From positions 1,178,001 through 1,242,000 of the forward strand of contig NC_042507.1 of assembly GCF_003054445.1 (NCBI RefSeq): a DNA stretch of 64,000 nucleotides. Direction: 5' to 3'. The translations under genes and the position numbers were made by a program. The first letter of the stretch is position 1, and each line of letters opens with the position of its first letter. A model generated the notes under the pieces. That model had not been told where the DNA came from, did not search any database, and saw only the letters and a list, made by a program, of their open reading frames with translations. Source of the DNA: Pichia kudriavzevii (Eukaryota; Ascomycota; Pichiomycetes; Pichiales; Pichiaceae). Positions 18,842 through 28,844 of this stretch are shown piece after piece.

Positions 18842-19288
18842 ATGGCTACACATGTATACAAGCCTGCTGAAAAGGTTCCAAAGAAGACCGGATCACGTAA
18901 GGCTATAACGCACTCCCCGGAAGAACTTGAAGCATTTTTCAATTCAGCCTTACAAGAAAAATCAGAAAAGAAACAAGCACGAAAGGAAGCACATAAAGAT
19001 GCCTTGATAGCCGCTAGAGATGGTAAGCTTTTAGAATTGCAGAACGAGGAATCTATTGGGGAAAACGGCAAACGTGCTATTGGTTACCAAATCATGAAAA
19101 ATAAAGGTCTCACCGCAAAGAGAAAGAAAGAAAATAGAAACGCCAGAGTGAAGAAGAGAAAGAAGTACGATGTCGCTAAGAAGAAGCTCAAGTCCATCAG
19201 AGCTGTTTATACTGGTCAGCAAGGTCCTTACCAAGGTGAATTGACAGGTATCAGTAAAAAGATATCCAGATCAGTTAAGTTGAGCTAG
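18842..19288 (+). CDS. Stand-alone Sas10/Utp3 C-terminal domain protein
   Basis: 148 residues that correspond only to the C-terminal domain of Sas10/Utp3, a small-subunit processome factor for 18S rRNA: KRAIGYQIMKNKGLTAKRKK, NRNARVKKRKKYDVAKKKL, SIRAVYTGQQGPYQGE and TGISKKISRSVKLS. The front part (EELEAFFNSALQEKSEKKQ) is charged and helical. S. cerevisiae Sas10 has about 610 residues with a long acidic N-terminal part and a Sas10/C1D domain; neither is here. The previous gene ends 191 bp upstream and I find no upstream exon (no TACTAAC branch site or good donor), so the short form looks genuine. It may be a split-off or duplicated domain, with a full Sas10 elsewhere. Very basic; expected in the nucleolus. 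An RRPE-like A8/T3 stretch (around 18740) lies upstream. Confidence 0.8.
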   Translation: MATHVYKPAEKVPKKTGSRKAITHSPEELEAFFNSALQEKSEKKQARKEAHKDALIAARDGKLLELQNEESIGENGKRAIGYQIMKNKGLTAKRKKENRNARVKKRKKYDVAKKKLKSIRAVYTGQQGPYQGELTGISKKISRSVKLS

Positions 19289-22200
19289 TTATATTGTTAT
19301 TATCGGCTTTTACATCCTCTCTCTTTTCTATATAGTGTCCAAATTTGTAATAAAGCAGTAACCATAATGAAATATACTGTTTCAATGCACTTTAACAGAT
19401 TCTTGGACAAAATATACTCTGTACGTTTAAAATTTTAAAACATTTTTTTTTCAAACCTTGACATACATTCTTTTCATTTGTCTTATGATTGATGAGCTCA
19501 AGAAATGCTTTTTGGTCTACTGTCCGTGAGGTTGTTAACAATTCAAAGATTTTAAAAGCTGACATATTATGTTGAATGCTTCCAGTATTAATGTCATGAC
19601 GAAAATAAAAAACTTTGCCGTTTCTCTACACAAACTCACAAGAGTTTTAATTTGAAACATGGAAAACCCGAAGAAACTCTTTGGTACCTGTTAAACTGGT
19701 GATTGCTTGTATATACACTATTGCCTGTTTGGAATGTACAAAAACGCCTATGCAAATCAGCTATACCTGTGTTTTGTAAATGCTAAATGCTTGAGAGAAG
19801 AATTATATTTTCTAAATGCATAAGATTCCACATAGCTTCTTACGTTTTTTGTTTAAAGGCCGTTTCTTACTAGTTAAAATTTTCCAAAAGGTTGCTTTGA
19901 GTTTCTTCTGTCATAGTGAAATTGTTTTAGAATTGAACTTATGACCAATTGTCAATATTGTAGTACATATTGTCCTGTTTTTGGAGCATACTCGTCAATC
20001 AGTCTCTTTTAGGAAAAGATATATAGGCAAAAATTTATGATAATGGATTTTGTTATTTTAAAAGCGGCCAAGACCTCATACTGTGTGAATTTGTATCCGT
20101 ATATTCTGCCATGGGTACTATCTCCAGGTACTTTACTACTTCAGAATTCGACGTAGTGTGGCTCCTTAAATAAATGTGTTAAAAATTTACAAATATTGAA
20201 GTCATTAAAGAGCACTATTTTAGTTATTATACAATCATTTAAACTTCTCCACAAACATCTTTTTTGTTGTTTGCTTAATTGGGATTATTTTGGTTTTTCT
20301 TTGACACTTCCAATCTGCAAATGATTGTTTGAGGTTCTTAATGCCTTTATCTTCTTTGTTCTTATTTAATTCTGGTTTTAAACGATTTAATACCAAATGA
20401 CTAGTTCATATAATAATTAACTTTCCTCTCTCAACATATACTAGAACTAAACTTAACTACAGTTGTACTATGTTTGATTATATTGTTGGCTCTCGTAGCT
20501 GTGATAATATTCCCGGGTTGGAATTTATCTTGCAACTCTTCGAATGCTTTGCAAAGGCAAATAAAATGTTTCTTAGGACCTACTTATATAACTTCAGTTG
20601 AATATTTCCAATGGATACCAATTCAGTCTTTATTTCTGAATTGCTAAGAATTTGGAATGCTCAAAGAGAGATATTCTTCTGCTTCTGCGGGAATTGTCTA
20701 TTTTATCTGTTGGCAACTGGAACACAAATAGCAACCCGATAAGTCTCATACTGTAATTACACAATACTTCAAGTCAACCATTAAGATAACGTCAAAATAG
20801 TGAAAGCTACTGTAATAAGTTTCTCTGTTTTGGCTTGTCCATTTGTGTTTGCCCCTACCTCTTTTAGGAGTACAGGGAAAGAAAGTGTTGACAAAAACTC
20901 ATTTGACTAAAAAACATGTTGCTCCCAATTTTCGTTTTCGTATGCTCTTGGACAGAACACACTTTACCTCTACATTAAGTAAAAGTTTACAACTTATTTA
21001 CTTTGCTTCAAAAAATATTTACCTCAATAACAACCTGAATGTTCCAAAAATATACAATACTAAGCAACAGATCCTATTAAATGCCTGTTTCTTACATATA
21101 TCTATCTCTTATAAAGCTAAAAAGCTAAACCTGTGTCGTAAATTTAGTAGTAGTTCAAAAAAATATCCATATTATGGGAATCACTGATAACCAATCAGAA
21201 AAAGAAAGACAATACCCTGAAAGCTTTTTACTGCAACAACACATTTAGCTTTCCAATTACATGTTCTAAACTACGTAATAGAGTTCTTTCGAGCCTTTAC
21301 TGACGTCATGTTGATCAAAACATATATAGTTTGTCTTCTGCTTATAAGAAAGCATGTATATTCTAGAAATCCGGTCAATAGCTGAAATCCTGAAAAAACG
21401 TATTGGCTTTCTTATGCTCATATACACAGTTTTGATGATGCAGTTGCTCAAACATTTTTGCAAAAAAAAAACCTTAAGTTTAAACTGTCAAACGTTTTTC
21501 TCAGTTCCATCATTACTGTGCACCTGAAGTAAATGCCCTTTTCACCTTGCTGTAATTATCATTTACATGAAATTAGAATTTTGCTTCCCCTAGAAAGTTA
21601 TATGGTTTTGAACCTGCCATGGAATAATTAAAGTTTAGAAAAAATTCTGGTACTAAAATCACAAAAGCGTGAAATAAGGCGCATTTATGGCGGATAATCC
21701 GTCTTCTCATATTCCAGCTATTCAAAGAGGAAAGACTTACTGTATTTGACAAATACTGATGGCAGAAGCACAGAGATTTTTTTTGTTATGATATTATCAT
21801 TGCAATTGTATATTTTATTCCAAATAGACACACATCATATAAGTTTCAGCATTAACTCACACATACTAGTTGTGACTACTATGGGATTTACTTTTTGGTT
21901 GGTTTAGACACCTCTGTGATGTTGATAGTACATTCAATTTACTTGGAATGCCAAAAGATACTCTGGTGTTATACAAAGAGATAAAACTAGAGAGGACAAA
22001 TCCATTTCAACCAAAAATATCCGAATTAATTGTTGCAAACAAACAAAAAGCAGTAAGATTATTCATAAGTCTTACTTTACAAACTTAAACCCTTCTGGTG
22101 CACCGTCCAGAAGTAAATCGTAAAAGAAACTAACTGTAGTTATCAACTAAGGGCTTGCATATTGGTACAAAATGCTCAAAATCATTAATGGTGAATATCC

Positions 22201-22315
22201 ATGATTATAAAGACTTGGTATTAAACTGGTACGATAAATGTACAGCTAGTTTTGCGTTTGTCATTGCAAAAAAAAAAACACATAGTAGTTCAATTTTTCT
22301 ATATGCATTCGACGA
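19289..22315. other. 3-kb region without a supportable gene
   Basis: By far the longest gene-free stretch of the window. It is A/T-rich with short poly-A/T runs and stops in all frames. The longest open frame (20843-21187, plus) starts at TTG, gives only 81 residues from its first ATG, and matches nothing I know. I see no tRNA, no snRNA core (U1, U2, U4, U5 or U6), no long direct or inverted repeat and no transposon protein. It contains the 3' flanks of the SAS10-domain gene and CDC123, and two strong hairpins near 22052-22113. It could hold a poorly conserved long RNA or decayed sequence; I cannot decide. Confidence 0.6.
22052..22113. repeat. Two adjacent strong hairpins
   Basis: Hairpin 1 pairs AGTAAGA (22052-22058) with TCTTACT (22070-22076) and extends inward through TTA/TAA with one bulged G. 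Hairpin 2 pairs CTTCTGG (22092-22098) with CCAGAAG (22107-22113) around an 8-nt loop. They lie 15 nt apart, about 200 bp beyond the CDC123 stop codon, so may be transcribed in its 3' region. No H/ACA box or C/D box was convincing. A structured RNA or chance. Confidence 0.4.
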
Positions 22316-23437
22316 TCAAAGGGCTTCCTCATTCTCAGAATCACTAGCGTCACCATTCATTTCAAGTTCCTTCATCTTTTTAAGAAACTCAACCATAGCT
22401 TGAGTATCTGTAGAAGCATCAAGGAAATCTCGTGGAACATGGTTTTGGCTATGTGCTTTGGTAACGAATCTACCGCTATTGTGGACAGTGACTAACCTAA
22501 AGATAATATTATCTTCCTCCACTTTGATTGTTGCTAGTTCATTCCATGTAAATAGTAGAGGATCAGTTTGATGCTGAAATGGATTGAAATCGATTAAATA
22601 AACCTTGTTAAATGGTTTAGGTATATAAACATCAAACACAAAACTATTGGAATCAAATTTAGCCATCAGAAAATCATCATAAAATACGCCTATTTTTTCC
22701 ATCAACTCATCTTGCAGTTCTTCCAAAAAGGTATAATAATTTAAATCTCGCTGGGATATTGCAATCAATTGTCTATCTCTAACAAAACATCTGAACTCCA
22801 TTGCCGGATTAATCTCAGCCCATTTCCTCAGAATAAGTTCGGGTTCTATTTTGGGCAGTTCAACTCCTATCGATGATACCTCATTAAATGCATGATATAA
22901 ATCGTGATTGACATAGTCTGATGATTTAAGCAACAAGAATAAGTCAGATGTTGAAAAACAGCGCATGTTTCGGCTGGTCATGATCCAAGTTGCATCTTGA
23001 GGTGCAGACCAGTTAAATTTGGGAGCAACACTCCCATATTTTTTAATCGTTTCCTGGAGTTGCTGGTGAAAGGCTTTGAATTTATCAGTCGGGTCATTCA
23101 GATGTACAGCTTGAGTGACAGCTTCTGCATCTTCATCTTCCCAATCGCTGTATTCATTATCTGATGTTGGAATAACATCTTGGAACAAAACCGAATCTTT
23201 CTTGGAACTTTTAGGCAACTCAATTCCGTCATCTTCCAAATATTTAATAAACGATTCTGGTAGTGGTTTAAAGATGGTGGCTTCGGATATCGTGTACTCC
23301 TTAAATTTCGGGTACCAGTGAGAATAAGAACAATTCAGAATATCCTCAGCTAATACATTTATCTTTGTGAGATGACCTTCAGACATTCCTGCACGTGCAG
23401 TTTCAGAAATCTTTGATGTTTTACATTTGTAATCCAT
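22316..23437 (-). CDS. CDC123: eIF2 assembly chaperone Cdc123
   Basis: 373 residues (S. cerevisiae Cdc123 about 360). It binds eIF2 gamma and promotes assembly of the eIF2 trimer in the cytosol. The D123 family has an ATP-grasp fold, seen here as NCSYSHWYPKFKEYTI, LPESFIKYLEDDGIELP, EYSDWED, VAPKFNWSAPQDATWI, INPAMEFRCFVRDRQLIAISQRDLNYY, DVYIPKPFNKVYLIDFNPF (metal-binding Asp and Asn) and TDPLLFTWNEL. The tail is acidic (DASDSENEEAL), as in yeast. The ATG at 23437 opens 18 extra residues before MSEGHLTKI; both starts are possible. It is divergent from CCT4, whereas in S. cerevisiae it neighbours CPR6, here 13 kb away. Confidence 0.96.
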   Translation of the reverse strand: MDYKCKTSKISETARAGMSEGHLTKINVLAEDILNCSYSHWYPKFKEYTISEATIFKPLPESFIKYLEDDGIELPKSSKKDSVLFQDVIPTSDNEYSDWEDEDAEAVTQAVHLNDPTDKFKAFHQQLQETIKKYGSVAPKFNWSAPQDATWIMTSRNMRCFSTSDLFLLLKSSDYVNHDLYHAFNEVSSIGVELPKIEPELILRKWAEINPAMEFRCFVRDRQLIAISQRDLNYYTFLEELQDELMEKIGVFYDDFLMAKFDSNSFVFDVYIPKPFNKVYLIDFNPFQHQTDPLLFTWNELATIKVEEDNIIFRLVTVHNSGRFVTKAHSQNHVPRDFLDASTDTQAMVEFLKKMKELEMNGDASDSENEEAL

Positions 23438-23647
23438 ACATTTATGAAGATTAGATTTATGGTGTGCTAGAAGAGTACAGAAATAATTTTTTTTTCTCCC
23501 CTTTAAATTTCCCAGTTCTTCGAGATTCTTGATTTTTCAGCTTCGTAACGTTAAATACTATTTTTGCCATTTTGTTCCACATAACTTTTAAAGTAACTCT
23601 TTAGGTAACCCAGGCTAACTAAGGCTCTTTAGAAGAAAATAAAAATC

Positions 23648-25234
23648 ATGTCAGCAGCCGTTGCACCTTCAAATGCTACTTTTAGGAACAGAGAAAAGCC
23701 CCAGGAGGTTCGGAAGGCGAACATTGTTGCGGCAAGAGCAGTTGCAGATGCCATCAGAACTTCCCTAGGTCCTAAAGGTATGGACAAAATGATCAAAACT
23801 AAGTCAGGTGAAGTAATCATATCCAATGATGGACACACTATCTTGAAGCACATGGCTGTTTTACATCCAGCTGCAAAGATGTTGGTTGATTTATCAGGAG
23901 CACAGGACGTTGAGGCAGGTGATGGTACTACCTCCGTTGTTGTTGTGACTGGTGCTTTGTTGGGTGCTGCTCAAAATTTACTTGACAAAGGTATTCATCC
24001 AACTATTATATCAGAAGCATTCCAAAAAGCTGCACAGAGATCTTGTGATATCTTTCTTGGTATGTCTCACAAAATCTCGTTGGAAGACAGAGATTCACTA
24101 ATAAAGGCTGCAAATACTTCTCTTTCATCCAAGATTGTTGCACAACATTCCAATTTACTAGGACCAATTGCTGTCGACGCAATTCTAAAAGTCACTAAAA
24201 AGGACGCAAAAAATGTTGATTTGAATGACATCAGATTGGTGAAGCAAGCTGGTGGTACAATTGATGATACAGAAATGATCGATGGGGTGGTTTTAACACA
24301 GACAGCCGTTAAAAATGCAGGAGGACCTATGAGAATGGAAAAAGCAAAAATTGGTTTGGTGCAATTCCAGCTTTCTCCTCCAAAACCTGACATGGAGAAT
24401 AATATTGTTGTCAACGATTATAGACAAATGGATAAAATTTTGAAAGAGGAAAGAGCCTATATCTTGAATATCTGCAAACAAATTAAAAAGGCAAAATGTA
24501 ATGTTCTGTTAATTCAAAAGTCTATTCTAAGAGATGCTGTAAATGATTTGGCACTTCATTTCTTGTCGAAGCTAAACATCATGGTTGTTAAAGATATTGA
24601 AAGAGATGATGTTGAATTTATCTCCAAGTCATTAGGTTGTAAACCTATTGCAGATATTGCTTCGTTTACCGAATCAAGGTTAGCTTCTGCTGACTTAATT
24701 GAAGAAGTTGAATCATCTGGCTCAAAGATCGTCAAAATTACCGGTATCAAAAGCGCATATAACCCTACAGTCTCTGTGATATGTAGAGGTGCAAACAACC
24801 AGATTTTGGATGAAGCGGAAAGATCTTTACATGATGCATTGTGTGTCATTAGATGTTTAGTGAAAGAAAGAGCATTGATTGCAGGTGGTGGTGCTGCGGA
24901 GATTGAAGCATCGAGGACCTTGTTGAAAGAAGCAAATTCATTATCAGGTGCTGAGCAGCTATGTTTGGCCGAGTTTGCCAAAGCATTAGAAGTTATTCCA
25001 ACCACTTTGGCTGAAAATGCCGGTTTAAATCCAATTGAAATAGTCACAGATTTAAGAAACAAACACGAAAATGGTGAAAGGGAAGCTGGAATCAGTGTCA
25101 GAAGATCTGGTGCAACAAACACATACTCAGAGCATGTCTTACAACCGGTTCTTGTGAATACCAGTGCAATTACTTTAGGAGCAGAAACAGTGAAGTCGAT
25201 TTTAAGGATTGACGACATTGCCATCAGTCGTTAG
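23648..25234 (+). CDS. CCT4: Chaperonin CCT/TRiC subunit delta
   Basis: 528 residues, full length. It is one of eight subunits of the cytosolic TRiC ring that folds actin, tubulin and WD-repeat proteins. Diagnostic segments are [44 protein letters not shown], the ATP-binding [16 protein letters not shown], the substrate-side [52 protein letters not shown] and [20 protein letters not shown]. The delta-type N-terminus and the VLLIQKS helix set it apart from other CCT subunits. In S. cerevisiae CCT4, CRD1, BPL1 and RPO21 are consecutive; the same four follow in the same order here. Confidence 0.98.
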   Translation: MSAAVAPSNATFRNREKPQEVRKANIVAARAVADAIRTSLGPKGMDKMIKTKSGEVIISNDGHTILKHMAVLHPAAKMLVDLSGAQDVEAGDGTTSVVVVTGALLGAAQNLLDKGIHPTIISEAFQKAAQRSCDIFLGMSHKISLEDRDSLIKAANTSLSSKIVAQHSNLLGPIAVDAILKVTKKDAKNVDLNDIRLVKQAGGTIDDTEMIDGVVLTQTAVKNAGGPMRMEKAKIGLVQFQLSPPKPDMENNIVVNDYRQMDKILKEERAYILNICKQIKKAKCNVLLIQKSILRDAVNDLALHFLSKLNIMVVKDIERDDVEFISKSLGCKPIADIASFTESRLASADLIEEVESSGSKIVKITGIKSAYNPTVSVICRGANNQILDEAERSLHDALCVIRCLVKERALIAGGGAAEIEASRTLLKEANSLSGAEQLCLAEFAKALEVIPTTLAENAGLNPIEIVTDLRNKHENGEREAGISVRRSGATNTYSEHVLQPVLVNTSAITLGAETVKSILRIDDIAISR

Positions 25235-25451
25235 TTCACTTTGGAGAGCATAATGAATTGGAAAAATCACAAGTCTCTTACTATCTCTTTATCCGTCTTT
25301 TGAAAATATGTATTTTAAAAATATGTTACAGTGGTATTAAACTCTATATTGTAGTTGTAAAGTGAATAAATTGTATTTGTGAATATAATCGGTCTATAAA
25401 AGTTTTTAAAAGAAATCGACCAAAGAACCATGGTGCTTTTGTGCGACGTTT

Positions 25452-26485
25452 TCATTGTTTGAGAAACTTTACAGCATTTCTACTGAACAAGTAGCTCAAT
25501 CCACTCCATAGTGTGGTAGTAGCAACGGTCCATTCCAGATATTGGATATACGTTAAAAACATGGTAGTAGTCTCTGGGCCAAATCTTTCTGATAAATACA
25601 TCAGAAATACCGGTTTAATCATCATCGAACCCAAGTAAAGCATTTGCAATGCTGTATTGACTTTACTAATCATGGTTGGATGGACCTCCACAGAAGGAAT
25701 GCTGAAATCCCAATATCTCCAAAAAGTTTTCGGTGGTGGTAATGATAGGTATCTAATAACGACTGCGGACAGCCCTAAACCAACATCTCTACCAATGATC
25801 AGCATGCCTAAATACAGTGGAATCTCAGAAGTAAGTGCCAAACAGACTGTGCATATCATCATTAGCATTTTATCCGCAAGGGGATCTATAATACTTCCTA
25901 CAACCGATCTTAGGTTCCAATGGCGTGCAATAAACCCGTCAAGAAAATCAGTTATACACGAGTATGTGAAGAGTGCCAAGGCTATTGCTACCTGACCGTG
26001 TAAAATCATATACCCGACTACCGGCGCACTCAATAGTCTAGTAAGAGTTAACATATTGGGTATTGTGTATATATTCTCGTGAATCTCAGGCGGAATGATC
26101 TTCTTTATGTTTTGTTTAAGATCATTTGACTTTTGAATTGTTTTTTCCTTTAATTCTTTCGATTTTTCTTGAATCTGTTTTTTGTTCATTTGGTACTTAG
26201 CTTTGCCATCCTTAATGGCCTTTGCGCTACTTGCCTGTGTTTCTTTAATAAACTTCTGAGCATGGCTTCGTATGATTTTTTTAGTAGCATCCCCAAGGGC
26301 TCATTTCTTTTCTCTTTTATCTCGTTTCTATAAATGGTTGTTCCACAGAAGTTCCTTATACTAATATTGAATAAATACTGATTTGAGAAGGATATTAATC
26401 TTGTTGGAACTCCTCTTGAATACCATCCAAATGATGGTGTAATACAGAGAACACCCAACCCAAGAGCTCTAGATGATTTTATCAT
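25452..26485 (-). CDS. CRD1: Cardiolipin synthase, with the reading frame broken in the presequence region
   Basis: Joins CDP-diacylglycerol and phosphatidylglycerol to make cardiolipin in the inner mitochondrial membrane. The catalytic frame (25452-26189 from its first ATG, 245 residues) has the CDP-alcohol phosphotransferase signature DFLDGFIAR...GSIIDPLAD and several membrane helices, but starts with a charged coil, not a presequence. A second frame from the ATG at 26485 (MIKSSRALGLGVLCITPSFG) reads like a mitochondrial presequence and overlaps it. The catalytic frame is open upstream to about 26310 and reads sensibly (KKIIRSHAQKFIKETQ, KAIKDGKAKYQMNKK), so both belong to one gene linked by a -1 shift. 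An A7 run (26276-26282) lies in the overlap. Cause: a one-base sequence error, a real indel, or slippage at A_AAA_AAA. A shift there would give 344 residues. No suitable intron was found. Convergent with CCT4, divergent from BPL1. Confidence 0.88.
26276..26282 (-). other. A7 slippery-type heptamer at the CRD1 frame break
   Basis: On the minus strand CTA CTA AAA AAA TCA has the form A_AAA_AAA, a classic -1 slippage heptamer. It is in phase with the upstream frame, inside the short overlap where both CRD1 frames are open. A CCC/GGGG pair 10-20 nt before it is another place where one lost base would give the same effect. Confidence 0.5.
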
Positions 26486-26690
26486 CTTAATTCCTCAATG
26501 GTCTACTACAAAAACAGAATCGGTCGTTATTAAACTAAAGTGACAACTAATTTTCACTTGATTGACCTCAAAGAAATCTCAGCCGAGTAAAATTCACTCA
26601 ACAAATGTCAATAATCCACCCTTCTCCACATTTTTTTTTTGTTCAGTCGATTGTTTCTTTCTTGGTTTCTGATTTTCTTGAACTCGATAT

Positions 26691-28844
26691 ATGGCGATAT
26701 ATTCCCAAACACGGTCGATAAAGAATTGTGTCCAAGGTAAAGTATATTTGAAGCAACACGGGAAGATTCCAATTCCTAGATTAACAGAAAGAACAAAACC
26801 GCAAAAATCAGATCTTCACCTACATCACACTTTAAACATGTCTAACATGAACGTGCTAATATATTCCGGTCCAGGAACCACACCAGCTTGTGTTAACCAA
26901 TGCCTTGAGACATTCAGAGTTTTATTTACCCCTTATTACTCTGTCTCTACTGTTTCGGAACACATCTTACGGGACCAACCTTGGGAAGACAAAACGGCTG
27001 TTATTATTATCCCTGGAGGGGCCGATCTTCCTATTGTCAAAGAGTTTAGAGAAAAAATCAACGAAAAGATAAAAAAATATGTACAAAAGGGTGGTAAATA
27101 TATAGGTATATGTTCTGGTGGATATTATGGTTCTGGTAGATGTGAATTTGAAGTAGGTACGTCAATGGAGGTCAGTGGACCAAGAGAATTAAAATTTTTT
27201 CCTGGAACGTGTAGAGGTGGCGTATTCAGGGGTTTCAAATATGGATCAGAAGCCGGTGCACGTGTGGCTGATCTGAAGATCAATACAAGCTTGTTACCGG
27301 ATCAACCAAATACTGTTTACGGCTATGTCAATGGGGGTGGTTTATTTGTAGATGCTAACAAGTATCCCAATGTCCAGACTTTAGCATATTATGGAGACAA
27401 ATTAGACGTAGATTATGGAGCAGATGGAAAGAAGGCTGCGGTTGTGCTTTGTAAGGTTAGCAGAGGTGATGCTCTTTTGTTTGGCCCACACTTAGAATTT
27501 AGTCCAGATTTATTGAAAGAAGATTCCGAAGTTCCTAGGTTTTCGCAAGTTATTAAATCATTGGCAGCTACAAACAAACAAAGGATTGACTTTTTGCGTT
27601 CTTCTTTAAAACTTCTAGGATTAAAAGTAAGTGACAAAGTTTACGAAAGACCTAAACTCTCACCTTTATTTCTGACATCGATTGACGGCAGTTCTGCCAC
27701 AGAATTGGTCAACCTAATGGAACACGAAATAGGCTATCATATTCAAAACATAATGGATGTAGGAACGGACAAGTTTGCAATCAACAAATCCGCCGCTTCT
27801 ATCAATACATTGGAAAATAGTTCTTCCCATGAAGATCCAAATCTAGCTATTAAAAAGATTTATCTCTGTGATGATAAAATTCCTGATCCATCCATGACGC
27901 CCTACTTTGATCTGCTGAGCTATAAAAATCATTTGGTTCAATTCTATCAAGAATCAGAAGAGCATACTATAAGTAGGGGTGCTGTTTCTAACACATTTAT
28001 GTATGGGGAGGTCGTGACATCAACCTCAGTTTTAATGGATATTAATTATAGGTTGTTACCATTGCTACCTGATGGATTCACTATTATTGGCACTGTCCAG
28101 GTGCTAGGAAGAGGGCGCTCAGGAAATCATTGGGTAAATCCTAGAGGTGTACTCCCTGTATCCACACTATTGCGCATGCCAATGAACATAGTCAATAATG
28201 CACCGTTAGTCTTTGTCCAATATTTGTCAAGTATGGCATACACCCGTGCAATACTTGAGTACGACGTTGGTTATAACAAAATTCCGGTAAGGATCAAATG
28301 GCCAAATGATATTTATATTAGACTACCAGAGTATATCGGTAAGGAGATCGACAGCAGATCCAAGGCGGTGACACACGCAAAAATAGGAGGGGTTCTAGTT
28401 AATACCCATGCTTTTGACGATCAGTATTATCTTATTGTCGGTGCTGGATTAAATGTGAATAATGAAGCTCCAACAACATCCATTAACTCGGTTATAAAAG
28501 TAATGAATGAACACGAAAAGTCTATTGACGGTAGTGAGTTCCTCGAACCACTCCGTGAAGAAAAACTCCTGGCCAGATATAACGTCATTTTTCATGAGAT
28601 GTTTGAAATGTTTAAGAAGTCGGGGTTTTCTCCGTTTTTACAGCAATACTATAAGCTTTGGTTTCACTCAAACCAAATTGTGACATTGGCAAATAATAAT
28701 AATATTCAGGCTCAGATTTGTGGGATCACACCTGATTGGGGCATGTTAATGGCCAGAGATCTCAAGACGGGAACCATATATGAATTGCAACCTGACGGTA
28801 ACTCATTTGATATGTTCAAAGGCTTAATTTCTTCAAAACGCTAA
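26691..28844 (+). CDS. BPL1: Biotin:apoprotein ligase
   Basis: Activates biotin with ATP and attaches it to acetyl-CoA and pyruvate carboxylases and related enzymes. The N-terminal half is a class-I glutamine-amidotransferase-like domain (MNVLIYSGPGTTPACV, VIIIPGGADLPIV, YIGICSGGYYGSGRCEFE, FFPGTCRGG). The C-terminal half is the catalytic core, with the biotin loop GRGRSGNHWVNPRG and RIKWPNDIY, then AKIGGVLVNTH, and ends LQPDGNSFDMFKGLI. From the ATG at 26691 it has 717 residues. The ATG at 26838 (MSNMNVLIY) matches the S. cerevisiae start and gives 668. The extra 49 residues are rich in Lys/Arg with few acids and could direct part of the enzyme to mitochondria. Order CCT4-CRD1-BPL1-RPO21 is as in S. 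cerevisiae. Confidence 0.97.
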   Translation: MAIYSQTRSIKNCVQGKVYLKQHGKIPIPRLTERTKPQKSDLHLHHTLNMSNMNVLIYSGPGTTPACVNQCLETFRVLFTPYYSVSTVSEHILRDQPWEDKTAVIIIPGGADLPIVKEFREKINEKIKKYVQKGGKYIGICSGGYYGSGRCEFEVGTSMEVSGPRELKFFPGTCRGGVFRGFKYGSEAGARVADLKINTSLLPDQPNTVYGYVNGGGLFVDANKYPNVQTLAYYGDKLDVDYGADGKKAAVVLCKVSRGDALLFGPHLEFSPDLLKEDSEVPRFSQVIKSLAATNKQRIDFLRSSLKLLGLKVSDKVYERPKLSPLFLTSIDGSSATELVNLMEHEIGYHIQNIMDVGTDKFAINKSAASINTLENSSSHEDPNLAIKKIYLCDDKIPDPSMTPYFDLLSYKNHLVQFYQESEEHTISRGAVSNTFMYGEVVTSTSVLMDINYRLLPLLPDGFTIIGTVQVLGRGRSGNHWVNPRGVLPVSTLLRMPMNIVNNAPLVFVQYLSSMAYTRAILEYDVGYNKIPVRIKWPNDIYIRLPEYIGKEIDSRSKAVTHAKIGGVLVNTHAFDDQYYLIVGAGLNVNNEAPTTSINSVIKVMNEHEKSIDGSEFLEPLREEKLLARYNVIFHEMFEMFKKSGFSPFLQQYYKLWFHSNQIVTLANNNNIQAQICGITPDWGMLMARDLKTGTIYELQPDGNSFDMFKGLISSKR

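Noticed and set aside
20843-21187. 114-codon frame inside the 3-kb gene-free region
   Set aside because: It begins at TTG, has no early ATG, shows low-complexity A/T-driven composition and no known motif.
21293-21300. GCCTTTAC resembling the U5 snRNA loop
   Set aside because: One T short of the invariant loop, no flanking stem and no Sm site at the right distance.
19289-22315. Centromere
   Set aside because: No inverted or tandem repeat and no known centromere signature seen; length alone is not evidence.
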